Shown: piece by piece, positions 1 to 9,056 of the stretch | How positions within the stretch are numbered: position 1 is the stretch's first letter | How the letters are laid out: each line of letters starts with the position of its first letter | DNA from: CAZXEU01 sp965207385 | Lineage (GTDB): Bacteria > Bacteroidota > Rhodothermia > Rhodothermales > Bin80 | NCBI GenBank assembly: GCA_965207385.1 | Contig: CBDBLZ010000008.1 | Span: forward strand, 1-64,000 | Direction: 5' to 3' | Length of the DNA stretch: 64,000 bases | Program-made: the position numbers and the translations under genes | Notes under the pieces: generated by a model | Databases searched by the model: none | Told to the model about the DNA's origin: nothing | The model's input: the letters and a program-made list of their open reading frames with translations, nothing else

Positions 1-1
1 C

Positions 2-1675
2 GAGGGCTACGTCATCTATCGGTCCACCGACCATGAATTCTCGGACCGGCAGACGATCACGGACATCAATGGCAGCAAATTCCTTTTTTCACCGCTTACG
101 ACCGTGCGCGGTGTCGAGGCCAAATTTGACCTCAGAAATGGCTTAACAGGGGCATCCTCCATACCTTACCCGGGCCGGGGCGTAACGTACGACCTGGGTA
201 GTGACACGGGTCTGTTCCACACGTTCGTCGACTCCAACAACGTCGTCAACGGCCAGACGTACTATTACGCTGTCACTGCGTATGATCGAGGTTACGCCGG
301 CGCTGCCGGAGCGGCCTTTGCCAATGGCATACCGCCCAGCGAAACCGGCAAGATCATCACGTATGACCCGACGACGGATTCGTTCATCTATGATGTGAAC
401 ACGCTGGCCGCCACCCCCAGGCCACGGGTGGCGGGCTACTTGGCTCCCTCCGTGCTCGGCGCCGAGGGCCTGGTGAGAGAGTCCGGTTTCGGCACAGGCC
501 GCATCTCGTTCAGCATCGTGGACCCGCTGGCCATCCTGGACGACCAGCCCTACCGGCTCCTTTTCGAAGAGTCGGACGGGCACGTGTCGTACACGGTCAT
601 CAATGAAGGGGCCGTCACCTCGAGCATCAAGGCTTCTCCGGGCCGAAGCCAGGCAACCGGATTCCGAAACCTGGTACCGGGATCGCTCCAGGTTCGGACC
701 GAAGACGGCCGGTCGCTGGAGGCCGATGTCCATTACACCTCCAACCCGGCGAATGGAACCATTCAGATCCTCGCCAGCGCAGGAGTGGAAGCAGGTTCGG
801 AGATTCAAACCATATTCCAGTATGCCCCGCTGCACAAAAGCACCCTCCTTGCCGGAGAGGAAGCCAACCTGGTATTCGATGGCATGCATCTCTTTGTCGA
901 GGATGATCCGCTGGAGGTAGACATCGATGAGTCAGGATGGGTCGGCGGCACCGACATCCCGTTTGAGGTTCGCGTGGCTACCACGGGTCCCGGCCGCATT
1001 GCCCAGCCTTTTGACTACGAAGTGCGCTTTCACGGGAGCATTGTCGGGTCAAGCTTCAGCAACGGACTGCCCATCCCCCTCGAAGTCGTCAACCTCACGC
1101 AGGCGAATCTGCCGATTGACGTCTTCACTCCGGACCTGAATCGCAACGGGGGCTGGGATGTGGACGAACGGATCATATTCCTGGAAATGATCGAAGGTAC
1201 GCTGACGGCAACGTGGGAATTGCGACTGACGGACAACGGCACTCAACCCGGCGACGGCGACATTTTGCTGGTTTCGACCCGCAAGCCATTCTCAGCCAAG
1301 GACAGCTTCAGTTTTCGCACTACGGGGGCTGCCACCGAGGCCACGCTCGCAGCCCAGGAGCTGTCGGACATATACGTGGTCCCCAACCCGTATGTAGCGA
1401 CAGCCTCCTTCGAGCCGCGCAACCCGATTGCACGAACGGAGCGAGGTGAGCGCAGGCTCTACTTTGCGAACGTGCCGAGACAGTGCACCATCCGCATTTA
1501 TACACTCGCCGGCGAACTCGTGGAAACGCTTTACCACGACAGCTCGCTGGACGACGGGAAGGTCTTCTGGGACATGCGTACCAGGGACAACATGAACCTG
1601 GCCTACGGCCTGTACCTGTTCCACGTGGACAGCCCTGAGGGCTCATTCGTCGGGAAGTTCGCCGTTATCAAATAG
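2..1675 (+). CDS. T9SS cargo-like secreted protein, 5' end cut by window edge
   Basis: The reading frame is open from base 2 with no stop, so the true start lies outside the window; a GTG at 104 is internal. The visible part begins with a fibronectin-type-III-like strand pattern (EGYVIYRSTD) and continues as beta-rich sequence typical of long surface or secreted Bacteroidota proteins. The last 100 residues contain YVVPNPYVA, then IRIYTLAGELVETL, YGLYLFHV and a final GKFAVIK. This is the layout of a type IX secretion C-terminal domain (PNP start, GxYxF strand, terminal VIK). The next gene starts one base after the stop and encodes a PorV/PorQ-family protein, so the two are probably co-transcribed. 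The specific function is unknown. Confidence 0.75.
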   Translation, partial: EGYVIYRSTDHEFSDRQTITDINGSKFLFSPLTTVRGVEAKFDLRNGLTGASSIPYPGRGVTYDLGSDTGLFHTFVDSNNVVNGQTYYYAVTAYDRGYAGAAGAAFANGIPPSETGKIITYDPTTDSFIYDVNTLAATPRPRVAGYLAPSVLGAEGLVRESGFGTGRISFSIVDPLAILDDQPYRLLFEESDGHVSYTVINEGAVTSSIKASPGRSQATGFRNLVPGSLQVRTEDGRSLEADVHYTSNPANGTIQILASAGVEAGSEIQTIFQYAPLHKSTLLAGEEANLVFDGMHLFVEDDPLEVDIDESGWVGGTDIPFEVRVATTGPGRIAQPFDYEVRFHGSIVGSSFSNGLPIPLEVVNLTQANLPIDVFTPDLNRNGGWDVDERIIFLEMIEGTLTATWELRLTDNGTQPGDGDILLVSTRKPFSAKDSFSFRTTGAATEATLAAQELSDIYVVPNPYVATASFEPRNPIARTERGERRLYFANVPRQCTIRIYTLAGELVETLYHDSSLDDGKVFWDMRTRDNMNLAYGLYLFHVDSPEGSFVGKFAVIK

Positions 1676-1676
1676 G

Positions 1677-2744
1677 ATGATCCGTTACGTTCGCATGGTA
1701 GTCACGCGATTTGGCGTGCTGGCTGCAGCCGTTCTGGCCGCGTGCCTGACGGCGAGCGCACAGGATGACCCTGCGGTGCTGGGAGAGCGCTCCATTACCC
1801 GGGTCGGCACTACGGCGGGCCAGTTTCTCAAGCTTGGCGTGGGCGCTCGTGCCATCGCGCTTGGCGGCGCCTTTGTCGCGGAAGCCAGCGATCTTTCCGG
1901 CGCGTACTGGAATCCGGCCGGCCTTGCAACCCTTAGGGGAAGCGCGCTTCAGCTCAATAATACCCGTTACCTGGCAGACGTGGAATACAGCGTGGCGACC
2001 TTCGGCACGCATGTGCGTGCCCTAGGCACTATGGCTGCATCCTTCATGATTGTCGACTCGGGAAACATGACCGTGCGAACCGAGGCCGAACCGGAGGGTA
2101 CCGGCGAGCAGTTCAAAGTGCAGAATTTCGCAATCCAAACGTCCTTTGCCCGCAACCTGACGAACAGGTTCTCGATCGGTGCGTCGCTCAAGTACATTCA
2201 GGAGCGCATCTGGCACAGTACGGCTTCCACGATGGCATTCGACATCGGCACGCTGTTCGTCACGCCGTATCGCAAGCTGCGTCTTGGTGCCAGCATGACC
2301 AATCTCGGGCCCAAGATGCGCATGGACGGGCGGGATATCCTCTTCAGCGAAGATCCAAGCCCGAATACCGACGGTACCGTAGAAATCGTAAATGCCCAGT
2401 ACCGCATGGACCGGCACGCCTTGCCGCTTCTATTCAGGATAGGCCTGGCCTGGGATGCCTTCCACACGGGCACGCACCGGCTCCTGGTATCTACCGATGC
2501 CGCGCATCCGAACGACAATGCCGAGTACGTCAATGCCGGTGTCGAGTACAGCTTCCGGGACCTGATCTCCTTCCGGGCAGGATATCGCAACCTGTTTGAG
2601 CCCGACAGCGAACAGGGGCTTACGGCGGGCGCGAGCCTGAACGTGCGTATCGACCGCACGCTGGGCGCGGGTTTCGATTATGCCTATGCGGACTTTGGCC
2701 GGCTGACCCAGACGCACTGGTTCACGGTCAACCTGGCATTCTGA
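1677..2744 (+). CDS. PorV/PorQ family outer-membrane protein
   Basis: This 355-residue protein has a Sec signal peptide (cleavage plausible after LTASA) followed by the family signature: AGQFLKLGVGARAIALGGAF, then SGAYWNPAGLA. The rest alternates short amphipathic beta strands and ends in an aromatic residue (VNLAF), as expected of an outer-membrane beta barrel. PorV shuttles T9SS substrates to the sortase-like machinery and PorQ-type paralogues have related roles. Which of these applies cannot be told from sequence. The ATG lies one base after the preceding stop, suggesting translational coupling. Its position between two T9SS-cargo genes supports a secretion role. Confidence 0.85.
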   Translation: MIRYVRMVVTRFGVLAAAVLAACLTASAQDDPAVLGERSITRVGTTAGQFLKLGVGARAIALGGAFVAEASDLSGAYWNPAGLATLRGSALQLNNTRYLADVEYSVATFGTHVRALGTMAASFMIVDSGNMTVRTEAEPEGTGEQFKVQNFAIQTSFARNLTNRFSIGASLKYIQERIWHSTASTMAFDIGTLFVTPYRKLRLGASMTNLGPKMRMDGRDILFSEDPSPNTDGTVEIVNAQYRMDRHALPLLFRIGLAWDAFHTGTHRLLVSTDAAHPNDNAEYVNAGVEYSFRDLISFRAGYRNLFEPDSEQGLTAGASLNVRIDRTLGAGFDYAYADFGRLTQTHWFTVNLAF

Positions 2745-2753
2745 CATCTTTCC

Positions 2754-4370
2754 ATGGTGTACAATCACTTTCGGGGTGTCGCGTTGTCCGCACTTCTGTG
2801 TGCTTTGGCATATGACGCGCACGGGCAATTGGTCGAAGACATGGTGGACAGTCCTGTTACGCTGTCTCAACCGGCCATGAGCCAGACAGCCAAGGCGGCT
2901 ACCTACGAGTTCGCAAGCCAGGAGATACTTGCCGCATACTCGGGCATTGCGCTTCAGGGCTCCGCCGCCGGCGACTCCCTGTCGGGCTGGGTCCGGTTTG
3001 ACGGCGAGGAAGAATGGCTGCCGCTGTATATCGTTCGCTCCGCAACCGACGCAGCGTTCCTTGCGGCCTATCGCGGCGAATCCGTGCGTGAAGGACAGTC
3101 CTTCGTCCTGCGATTCGTTGCAGGTGTCGGCGACAGCCTCTCCGTACTGGACGCGGGCGTCTTTCTGGAAACGGACCCCGAGCAGCCATCTCAGACGGGC
3201 TACGGTGTGCATCATCCCGCCTCAGCCATCATCGCGCCTGATCTCATTACGCGCAACCAGTGGGGGGCCGCTCCGTTTGTGGGCACGCCCCTGCCGCTCA
3301 ACCGGCCCAGTTATGACAGAATAACGCTCCACCATACCGCCGGCTTTTCCGCCACGACCCTCGCAGAAGGCACGGAGCAGGTGCGTCGCATTCAGGACTT
3401 CCATCAAAACGGGCGCGGATGGCGAGATATCGGCTACCAGTTCCTGATGGATCAGGAGGGGCGGCTGTACCAGGGCCGGCCCTTCCTTCGCAATGTTCCG
3501 TTTTCAGACGGGCCACCCCTTGCGCACGGTGCGCACGTAGGGGGAGCCAATACTGGCAACATAGGGGTGTCCTTGATGGGCTGCTACCATCCCCCGGAAG
3601 GCAGCGGGTGCCTGGACGAGATGACGCAACCGGCACTGGATTCGCTGCTGGTCGTGTTTGCTTTCCTGTCAGAGAGGTACGGTCCTGCGCCAGGTGATAT
3701 CGGTGGCCATCGAGATTTCAGTGCTACAGCTTGCCCGGGAGACAACAACTACCGCCAGCTGCCAGATATTCGCGCGGCGGTACAGGACCTGCTCATTACT
3801 GGCAACGCCACGCTCGGATCTGCCACCCTTGCGGCTCGCGCAGATTCCGAGGGCCTGGTAACCGTGGAATGGACTTTCACTGCGAACCACGGGATCCAGG
3901 AAATCCGGATTGATCGCCTCTCTGCTAACTCCTCGTCGGTGGTCTATACCAGTACGACGGCAGAGGACGGTCGCATTGTGGATACCGAAATCACGGCGGT
4001 AGGACCCATTACATACGCACTGAGCGTGCGAGGCAGCCGTGGCAGGGAGCAAATCCTCGGGACCTACGAGCTAACGGTCGAGGCGCCGGAAGATTTTGTG
4101 CTGGCGCAGAACTTCCCCAATCCCGCAAGTGGAAGCACATCCATCCGCTATTTCCTCACGCAGCCCGGCCTTGTATCCCTGGAAGTATTCGATGCCGCAG
4201 GCCGCAGGATTGCCACGCTGGAAGACGCCTACCGCGAAGAGGACCGGTGGCACGTGGCGGAGCTAGATACGCGTGACCTGGCCGGTGGCATCTATTTCTA
4301 CCGCGTGACCCTTGATGGTTTTGCGGGTGTGGTGCACAACACCGTGAATCCGCTGATCGTGGTGCGGTAG
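2754..4370 (+). CDS. Secreted N-acetylmuramoyl-L-alanine amidase (PGRP/amidase_2) with T9SS sorting domain
   Basis: A 538-residue exported enzyme that would cleave the amide bond between N-acetylmuramic acid and L-alanine in peptidoglycan. A signal peptide ends near AYDAHGQ. Residues 55-145 form a beta-rich N-terminal domain. The amidase_2/PGRP domain starts at ITRNQWGA. Its zinc ligands are visible as LHHTAG (about residue 193) and GHRDFSATACPG (about residue 316), including the Cys typical of active PGRPs. The C-terminus has QNFPNPASG, LEVFDAAGRRIATL and GGIYFYRV, a type A T9SS sorting domain. It follows the PorV/PorQ gene by 9 bases. Substrates could be the cell's own wall or other bacteria. 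Confidence 0.88.
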   Translation: MVYNHFRGVALSALLCALAYDAHGQLVEDMVDSPVTLSQPAMSQTAKAATYEFASQEILAAYSGIALQGSAAGDSLSGWVRFDGEEEWLPLYIVRSATDAAFLAAYRGESVREGQSFVLRFVAGVGDSLSVLDAGVFLETDPEQPSQTGYGVHHPASAIIAPDLITRNQWGAAPFVGTPLPLNRPSYDRITLHHTAGFSATTLAEGTEQVRRIQDFHQNGRGWRDIGYQFLMDQEGRLYQGRPFLRNVPFSDGPPLAHGAHVGGANTGNIGVSLMGCYHPPEGSGCLDEMTQPALDSLLVVFAFLSERYGPAPGDIGGHRDFSATACPGDNNYRQLPDIRAAVQDLLITGNATLGSATLAARADSEGLVTVEWTFTANHGIQEIRIDRLSANSSSVVYTSTTAEDGRIVDTEITAVGPITYALSVRGSRGREQILGTYELTVEAPEDFVLAQNFPNPASGSTSIRYFLTQPGLVSLEVFDAAGRRIATLEDAYREEDRWHVAELDTRDLAGGIYFYRVTLDGFAGVVHNTVNPLIVVR

Positions 4371-4578
4371 TGTGTTCGGCGGATGCAATTGCGAATCAGG
4401 ACGTACTCCCGAATTCGGGCTTGCCCGTCAGAGTCCATTTCAAGGTGTCGGGCAAGGCCGATTGCGCCCTCTGGAGCCTGAACCGGACCCGCAAACCCAG
4501 GTAGATCTGGTCGAGCGGGAAGCGTGAAACACTGAACGCGGCTCCTGCCCATTCATTTGGCGACTCGAGACCGGCAGA

Positions 4579-5355
4579 TCAATCCGTGCCGTACACGCGG
4601 CGCACACGCGCCCGGTAGTCATCGAAGCACTCGTCGAATCGCTGCGCGCTCTCTTGCGCGCCGATGTGGTAGCTGCTGGTCAGCACGATGGGGCGCTTGC
4701 CCATGCGCGTCAGCTTTTCGGCCGTCAGGCACTTGAGCGCATTGACCAGCGCCGCGGCTCCTATGGTCGATCCGGGCCCCACCAGGTCGGCCAGGCCTTC
4801 GATCTGCACAAGCGCATCGCCTGCCGGCGTCCCGTTGTCGAGTACTACATCCGCGATGTCCATTAGACGCTGTCCGCTGCTATGGCGCGGCTTGGAGGAC
4901 GAACAATGAGCATGGGATACCACACAGATGACCGGCAGCCCAAGCCGCTTGGCTTCGACGGCCACCTCGACCACCACTTCATTGACGCCGCTATTGGAAA
5001 ATACGATGAAGCTGTCCGGAGGCCGGAGAACGAAATTCTTCAGTATGGTCTTCCCCAGTCCTTCCACGCGCTCCAGAAAAATGGCCTGACGCTGGCCGTT
5101 TGATCCTACCACCGTGTTATGGTAGGTCAGGGACAGCTCGACAATCGGGTGGAACCCTGGAAAGCTGCCGTAGCGCGGAAACATCTCCTCCACAGCCATG
5201 CGGGAATGTCCGGAGCCAAACAGGTGCACCAGTCCTCCACCCGCAATAGAACTCGAACAGATATCCGCCGCCTCTTCGAGGGCCCTCAGCTGCGTTTGTC
5301 GAATTCTGTCGAGAATCGCCTGCGCGGCGGCAAGATAGTCGAGTGCAGAACTCAT
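4579..5355 (-). CDS. SIS-domain sugar isomerase/phosphosugar-binding protein
   Basis: 258 residues, one SIS domain of the 'sugar isomerase domain-containing' (UPF0309-like) type. The visible phosphosugar-binding motifs are HLFGSGHSRMAVEE near the N-terminus and FIVFSNSGVNEVVVEVA in the middle. The family binds phosphorylated sugars and may isomerise or deacetylate amino-sugar phosphates; the substrate is not determinable. The frame stays open upstream, but the ATG at 5355 is the natural start: the family begins about here, and an earlier start would run across the divergent dehydrogenase gene. The 113-bp gap to that gene is a likely shared promoter region. Confidence 0.85.
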   Translation of the reverse strand: MSSALDYLAAAQAILDRIRQTQLRALEEAADICSSSIAGGGLVHLFGSGHSRMAVEEMFPRYGSFPGFHPIVELSLTYHNTVVGSNGQRQAIFLERVEGLGKTILKNFVLRPPDSFIVFSNSGVNEVVVEVAVEAKRLGLPVICVVSHAHCSSSKPRHSSGQRLMDIADVVLDNGTPAGDALVQIEGLADLVGPGSTIGAAALVNALKCLTAEKLTRMGKRPIVLTSSYHIGAQESAQRFDECFDDYRARVRRVYGTD

Positions 5356-5468
5356 GCTCTTACGAGACCAAATTTGAAGAGGCGTGCAATTATCGGGGGC
5401 CACCATACCCGGAAGCTTGAATCGGGCGAGCCCACTCACGAACTTAGCGCCAGCCAACGCTAGCCTCC
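5356..5468. promoter_or_regulatory. Divergent intergenic region between SIS and Gfo/Idh/MocA genes
   Basis: This 113-bp gap separates two divergently read sugar genes and must hold both promoters. It is locally less GC-rich than the coding flanks (for example CAAATTTGAAGAGG). No confident -35/-10 pair or operator could be assigned by eye. Confidence 0.4.
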
Positions 5469-6677
5469 ATGGAACGATCCCGTAACATAACCATGCTCGG
5501 CACAGGACTGATCGGGCTATTCTACACCATGTCGCTGCACGGCCAGAGAGGCCGCGACCGCGTTCGCATGGTCTATTCGAGGGACGAGACAAAGGCCCGA
5601 GCCTTTGCGGAGAAGTGGAGTATTCCTATCTGGAGTACGAACATGGCTGACGCGATCCGGCACCCCGACACGGACGTCGTGATTATCGGGCTGCCCAATC
5701 ATTTACACGAGCGCGCCGTAAGGCTCTGCGCCGAGGCGGGCAAGGCCGTGCTGTGCACCAAGCCTCTGGCACGCACGGCAGCGGAGGCGAAGCGCATTCT
5801 TGACATCGTTGAGGAATCCGGCATATTCGCCGGTTACCTGGAAGACCTGGTCTATACGCCCAAGACCCTCAAGGCGCTGGAGTCGGTTCGAAGTGGTGCG
5901 CTGGGCAAGGTATTGTGGGCCCGTTCTCGCGAGACCCACAGCGGCCCCCACAGCAGCTGGTTCTGGGACACGGAACTGGCTGGAGGCGGCGCCATCGTCG
6001 ACCTGGGCTGCCACTGCATAGAAATCGTGCGAAGCTTCATCGGCAAGGACATCCGACCGGTCGAAGTCATGTGCTGGGCCGACACGCTCGTGCATCCCAT
6101 TGATGCTGAAGACAACGGTATCGGCCTCATCCGCTTCGAAAACGGTGCGATGGGACAATTCGAGGTCAGCTGGACGTTTCGGGGCGGCATGGACCTCCGG
6201 GATGAGGTGGCGGGCACGGAAGGGACGATCTGGCTGAATCACTTCCTCCGCACGGGCTTCGAAATGTTCACCAGCGGAGCCGGGACCGGGTACGTGGCAG
6301 AAAAGGCGGACCAGGAAACAGGCTGGCTCTTCCCCGTTGGAGATGAAGTGGTGGAGCTGGGCTACATCGACATGTTCACCGACATGTTCGATTCCATGGA
6401 GGCAGGCCGGGAGCCCAGAGAGACGTTCTACGACGGATACATCGTAAATGCCGTAATCGATGCCTGCTACCGATCTGTCCGATCCGGGAAGTGGGAGCCC
6501 GTACAGATCGACGACTGGCGGGGGATGCGCGCTGCCGAAGAAATCGGGAGCAGGCAAGAGACCATTGACGGCTTTCTGGTGATGAAGCGCGAACGCATGC
6601 CTGACGGAGCGGTGAAGCTCATTCTCAGGGATCCGGCTACGGGCGAGATTCACGAACGCCTCGCGCCGGAAGCCTAG
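5469..6677 (+). CDS. Gfo/Idh/MocA family oxidoreductase (cytoplasmic)
   Basis: 402 residues with no export signal. The N-terminal Rossmann fold has the dinucleotide motif GTGLIG (residues 12-17) and the family's Lys-Pro motif as CTKPLA. The C-terminal substrate-binding alpha/beta domain follows, with GGGAIVDLGCHCIEIVR carrying the usual conserved Asp and His. The family oxidises sugar, inositol or amino-sugar hydroxyls using NAD(P). The last 30 residues extend beyond the usual domain end. The MBL-fold hydrolase gene starts 7 bases downstream and a SIS isomerase lies divergently upstream, so a three-enzyme cytoplasmic sugar pathway is likely. The substrate is unknown. Confidence 0.88.
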   Translation: MERSRNITMLGTGLIGLFYTMSLHGQRGRDRVRMVYSRDETKARAFAEKWSIPIWSTNMADAIRHPDTDVVIIGLPNHLHERAVRLCAEAGKAVLCTKPLARTAAEAKRILDIVEESGIFAGYLEDLVYTPKTLKALESVRSGALGKVLWARSRETHSGPHSSWFWDTELAGGGAIVDLGCHCIEIVRSFIGKDIRPVEVMCWADTLVHPIDAEDNGIGLIRFENGAMGQFEVSWTFRGGMDLRDEVAGTEGTIWLNHFLRTGFEMFTSGAGTGYVAEKADQETGWLFPVGDEVVELGYIDMFTDMFDSMEAGREPRETFYDGYIVNAVIDACYRSVRSGKWEPVQIDDWRGMRAAEEIGSRQETIDGFLVMKRERMPDGAVKLILRDPATGEIHERLAPEA

Positions 6678-6684
6678 CCTGGCC

Positions 6685-7542
6685 ATGATCGAACCATTTG
6701 CCAGGGATGCGTCCTTTCTCGCGGATGTAAGAAGCGGCGCAGCCCGTTCGGAGGATGCATTTCGCCTCTGGTGGCTGGGGCAGAGCGGCTTCCTGCTTCA
6801 GTGGAATGGCCGGCACTTGCTGCTCGATCCCTACCTGTCGGATTCGCTCACCGAGAAGTATCATACCACTGACAAGCCGCATGTGCGCATGACGCGGCGC
6901 GTCGTCGCTCCCGAGAAGCTTGATTTCGTGGATGTCGCAACGTCAAGCCACAACCACACGGATCATCTGGACGGCGCCACGCTACTGCCACTTATGCTCG
7001 TCAATCCGTCCATGCAGATGATCATCCCCGAAGCGAACCGCAGTTTTGTCGCCGAAAGGCTTGTGTGTGACCCTGCCTGGCCCGTGGGGCTTACCGACGG
7101 TGCCACCGTCACGAGCGCCGGCTTCACGTTCACCGCCGTACCGGCCGCCCACGAATCGCTGTCCACCGACGCCGCGGGAAACCACCGTTTTCTCGGCTAC
7201 GTCGTCCAGTTCGGGAGATGGAAGCTCTACCACAGCGGAGACACGATGCTCTACGACGGCATAGAAGAGCGGCTTCGCAGGCACAATGTCGACCTTGCGC
7301 TGCTGCCCATAAACGGACGCAAGGAGTCTCGCCGCGTGGCGGGGAACCTGGACGGACCCCAGGCGGCGGGCCTCGCCTGTGCCATCGGCGCACGTGTTGT
7401 CATTCCCTGTCACTACGAAATGTTTACCTTCAATACTGCCTCACCGGACGCATTCATCGAGGAAGCCCGACGCTTAGGACAGCGCTATCACATTCTGCGA
7501 AGTGGCGAGGTCTTCGCACAGTACATGCTGCCCGGGCATTAG
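6685..7542 (+). CDS. UlaG-like metallo-beta-lactamase-fold hydrolase
   Basis: 285 residues. The MBL metal-binding motif is clear as SSHNHTDHLD (HxHxDH), with further ligands in LYHSGDT and IPCHYEMF. The opening LWWLGQSGFLLQW and LLLDPYLSDS is characteristic of the UlaG / L-ascorbate-6-phosphate lactonase-like branch. These enzymes open lactones or hydrolyse phosphorylated sugar derivatives. Since the neighbour is a sugar dehydrogenase, whose product is often a lactone, a lactonase role is attractive but inferred. It is probably the last gene of its operon: the next gene lies beyond a 515-bp gap on the opposite strand. Confidence 0.85.
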   Translation: MIEPFARDASFLADVRSGAARSEDAFRLWWLGQSGFLLQWNGRHLLLDPYLSDSLTEKYHTTDKPHVRMTRRVVAPEKLDFVDVATSSHNHTDHLDGATLLPLMLVNPSMQMIIPEANRSFVAERLVCDPAWPVGLTDGATVTSAGFTFTAVPAAHESLSTDAAGNHRFLGYVVQFGRWKLYHSGDTMLYDGIEERLRRHNVDLALLPINGRKESRRVAGNLDGPQAAGLACAIGARVVIPCHYEMFTFNTASPDAFIEEARRLGQRYHILRSGEVFAQYMLPGH

Positions 7543-8057
7543 CTGATCAATGGGCATCAGGTCCAAGCGCGCGCGATGATCGCGCATGCTGCAGGCGAAG
7601 CGCCGCAAGAGCCAGGGAATACGACCACAACGGGCCCACAGAGGGCGTATGTCTCCAACTGCCAAACCGAAATCCGTCGGCGTGCGTGGCCTCCACTATC
7701 GCTGTCTTGCGTCCAAGGCCACAAGTTACCGGATCTGACGTGGTGCGCTCTTCCATTCAGAATAGCAGCCCTTGATTGCTCGCAATCCACACCCGCTTGC
7801 CGACCAATGGCAGGACATTCAGTAGGGACCGTTTCCGTCAATCGCCTGCGTCTCGATTCCCATTTGAGTGAATCTATCGATGTCCGAATCGGCGAGGCAT
7901 TCGCAAAGGGCTCTTCGCTCAAGCACAACTTCGGCGGGGAATGCACACACGCTGACCTGCATCTCGATAAAGCTGTGACCATAATCGATGCGCCTCGGAA
8001 GAGTATATTCCGCACCGCGAAGAGAACCCCCGCGGCCAGCGAAGCCAGCTCTGCAGC
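7543..8057. other. Convergent intergenic gap, left edge of accessory insert
   Basis: No convincing gene in these 515 bases; the open frames lack starts, codon bias or recognisable motifs. At 7571-7585 there is a perfect inverted repeat, GCGCGAT-G-ATCGCGC, 28 bases after the MBL stop. It is not followed by a T-run, so it is not a standard terminator. The gap marks the change from sugar genes to the ParA/AlbA_2/Fic segment. Confidence 0.5.
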
Positions 8058-9056
8058 TCAAACAAGGGATAAGCTCATCCCGACACGCTCGGCCACGGCC
8101 TGTGCGAGTGCCCGGAAGTCGCGATAGCACCCCTGTACCGCGGCGACGTGCCCACCGAGAGCACCATCGGCCGGCTTGAGCGCGAACATGGGCTTTCTGG
8201 CTTCCTGCGCAAGCGGCATTAGGCTGCGGTAGTGCTTGAGGTTAGCGAGACAATTCGGATCCTGATCTATTTCGAGATCCACCGAAGGCGCACTCGCACC
8301 GACCACTGACTCCTCGTAGACAGCGGGAATTCGCGCCATCCATCGACCATAGGCCTTCACCGGACGATCCAGGCGAGTTGCGTGCTGCATGACAACATAG
8401 CCGATGGGGCGCATTGCACCCTCCGGCATGGCAAGGTCAGCGACGGGGTTGCGCTCGCGCCTCTCGCTCCATTCGCGCTGCCAGCGACGGAGAGTCGGCC
8501 CCAGGTTACGGAGGCCTTGAAGTGAATAGAGATCGGGAGCCAGTGGAACGACGACCGAATCGGCCGTGACGAGGGCAGCGCGGTTGAAAGCCCCCAAGTT
8601 CGGCCCCACGTCCACCAGAATCAGCTCTGCTCCGATCTGCTTAGCTCCCTGCCTCAGGATGCGGGCAAGCGCGGAGAGAACCCGAAAGGCTCGACGCTTT
8701 CGGTCCAGGCACGCAGGCCACTGACTTGAGAGTTCGTCCTCGGCGTCGGCAAGAAGGAGATCTCCTATTACGAGTCCAAGTCCGAGCTCTGGCTTTATTA
8801 CTCGAGGGGCAACCACATCGCCAGTACCCTCAAGGAGCGGACGGAGCGCACCGTATACGGTATGCCGCTCCCCGCTGTCTCGCCAATGCCTCTCCAACTC
8901 CTCATCGTCGAGAAACATGCTCGTCAAATTGGCCTGGGGGTCGAGATCCGCGGCCAGTACGTTCACACCGAGGCGGGCGTACATCCAGGCGAGGTGGTAG
9001 ACCAGCGAAGTCTTTCCGACACCGCCCTTGTTATTGAAGAAGGCAATCGTAATCAC
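8058..9056 (-). CDS. ParA/MinD-superfamily ATPase (orphan, no ParB partner)
   Basis: 332 residues. The deviant Walker A motif NNKGGVGKTSLVYHLA is at the N-terminus, ADLDPQANLT forms the A' region, and ILVDVGPNLG serves as Walker B. These ATPases dimerise on ATP and bind DNA non-specifically to move plasmids, chromosomes or large complexes. There is no ParB gene or obvious parS site next to it. Its GTG start overlaps the stop of the AlbA_2 gene in a GTGA quartet (9053-9056), so the two are translationally coupled and probably work together. At 332 residues it is longer than minimal ParA proteins, with extra sequence around positions 190-290. Confidence 0.85.
   Translation of the reverse strand: MITIAFFNNKGGVGKTSLVYHLAWMYARLGVNVLAADLDPQANLTSMFLDDEELERHWRDSGERHTVYGALRPLLEGTGDVVAPRVIKPELGLGLVIGDLLLADAEDELSSQWPACLDRKRRAFRVLSALARILRQGAKQIGAELILVDVGPNLGAFNRAALVTADSVVVPLAPDLYSLQGLRNLGPTLRRWQREWSERRERNPVADLAMPEGAMRPIGYVVMQHATRLDRPVKAYGRWMARIPAVYEESVVGASAPSVDLEIDQDPNCLANLKHYRSLMPLAQEARKPMFALKPADGALGGHVAAVQGCYRDFRALAQAVAERVGMSLSLV

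Noticed and set aside
4408..4455. CCCGAATTCGGG palindrome and TTGCCCG/CGGGCAA arms between convergent genes as a bidirectional terminator
   Set aside because: Arms are short, the loop is 21 bases and there is no T-run on either side; evidence is too weak to annotate.
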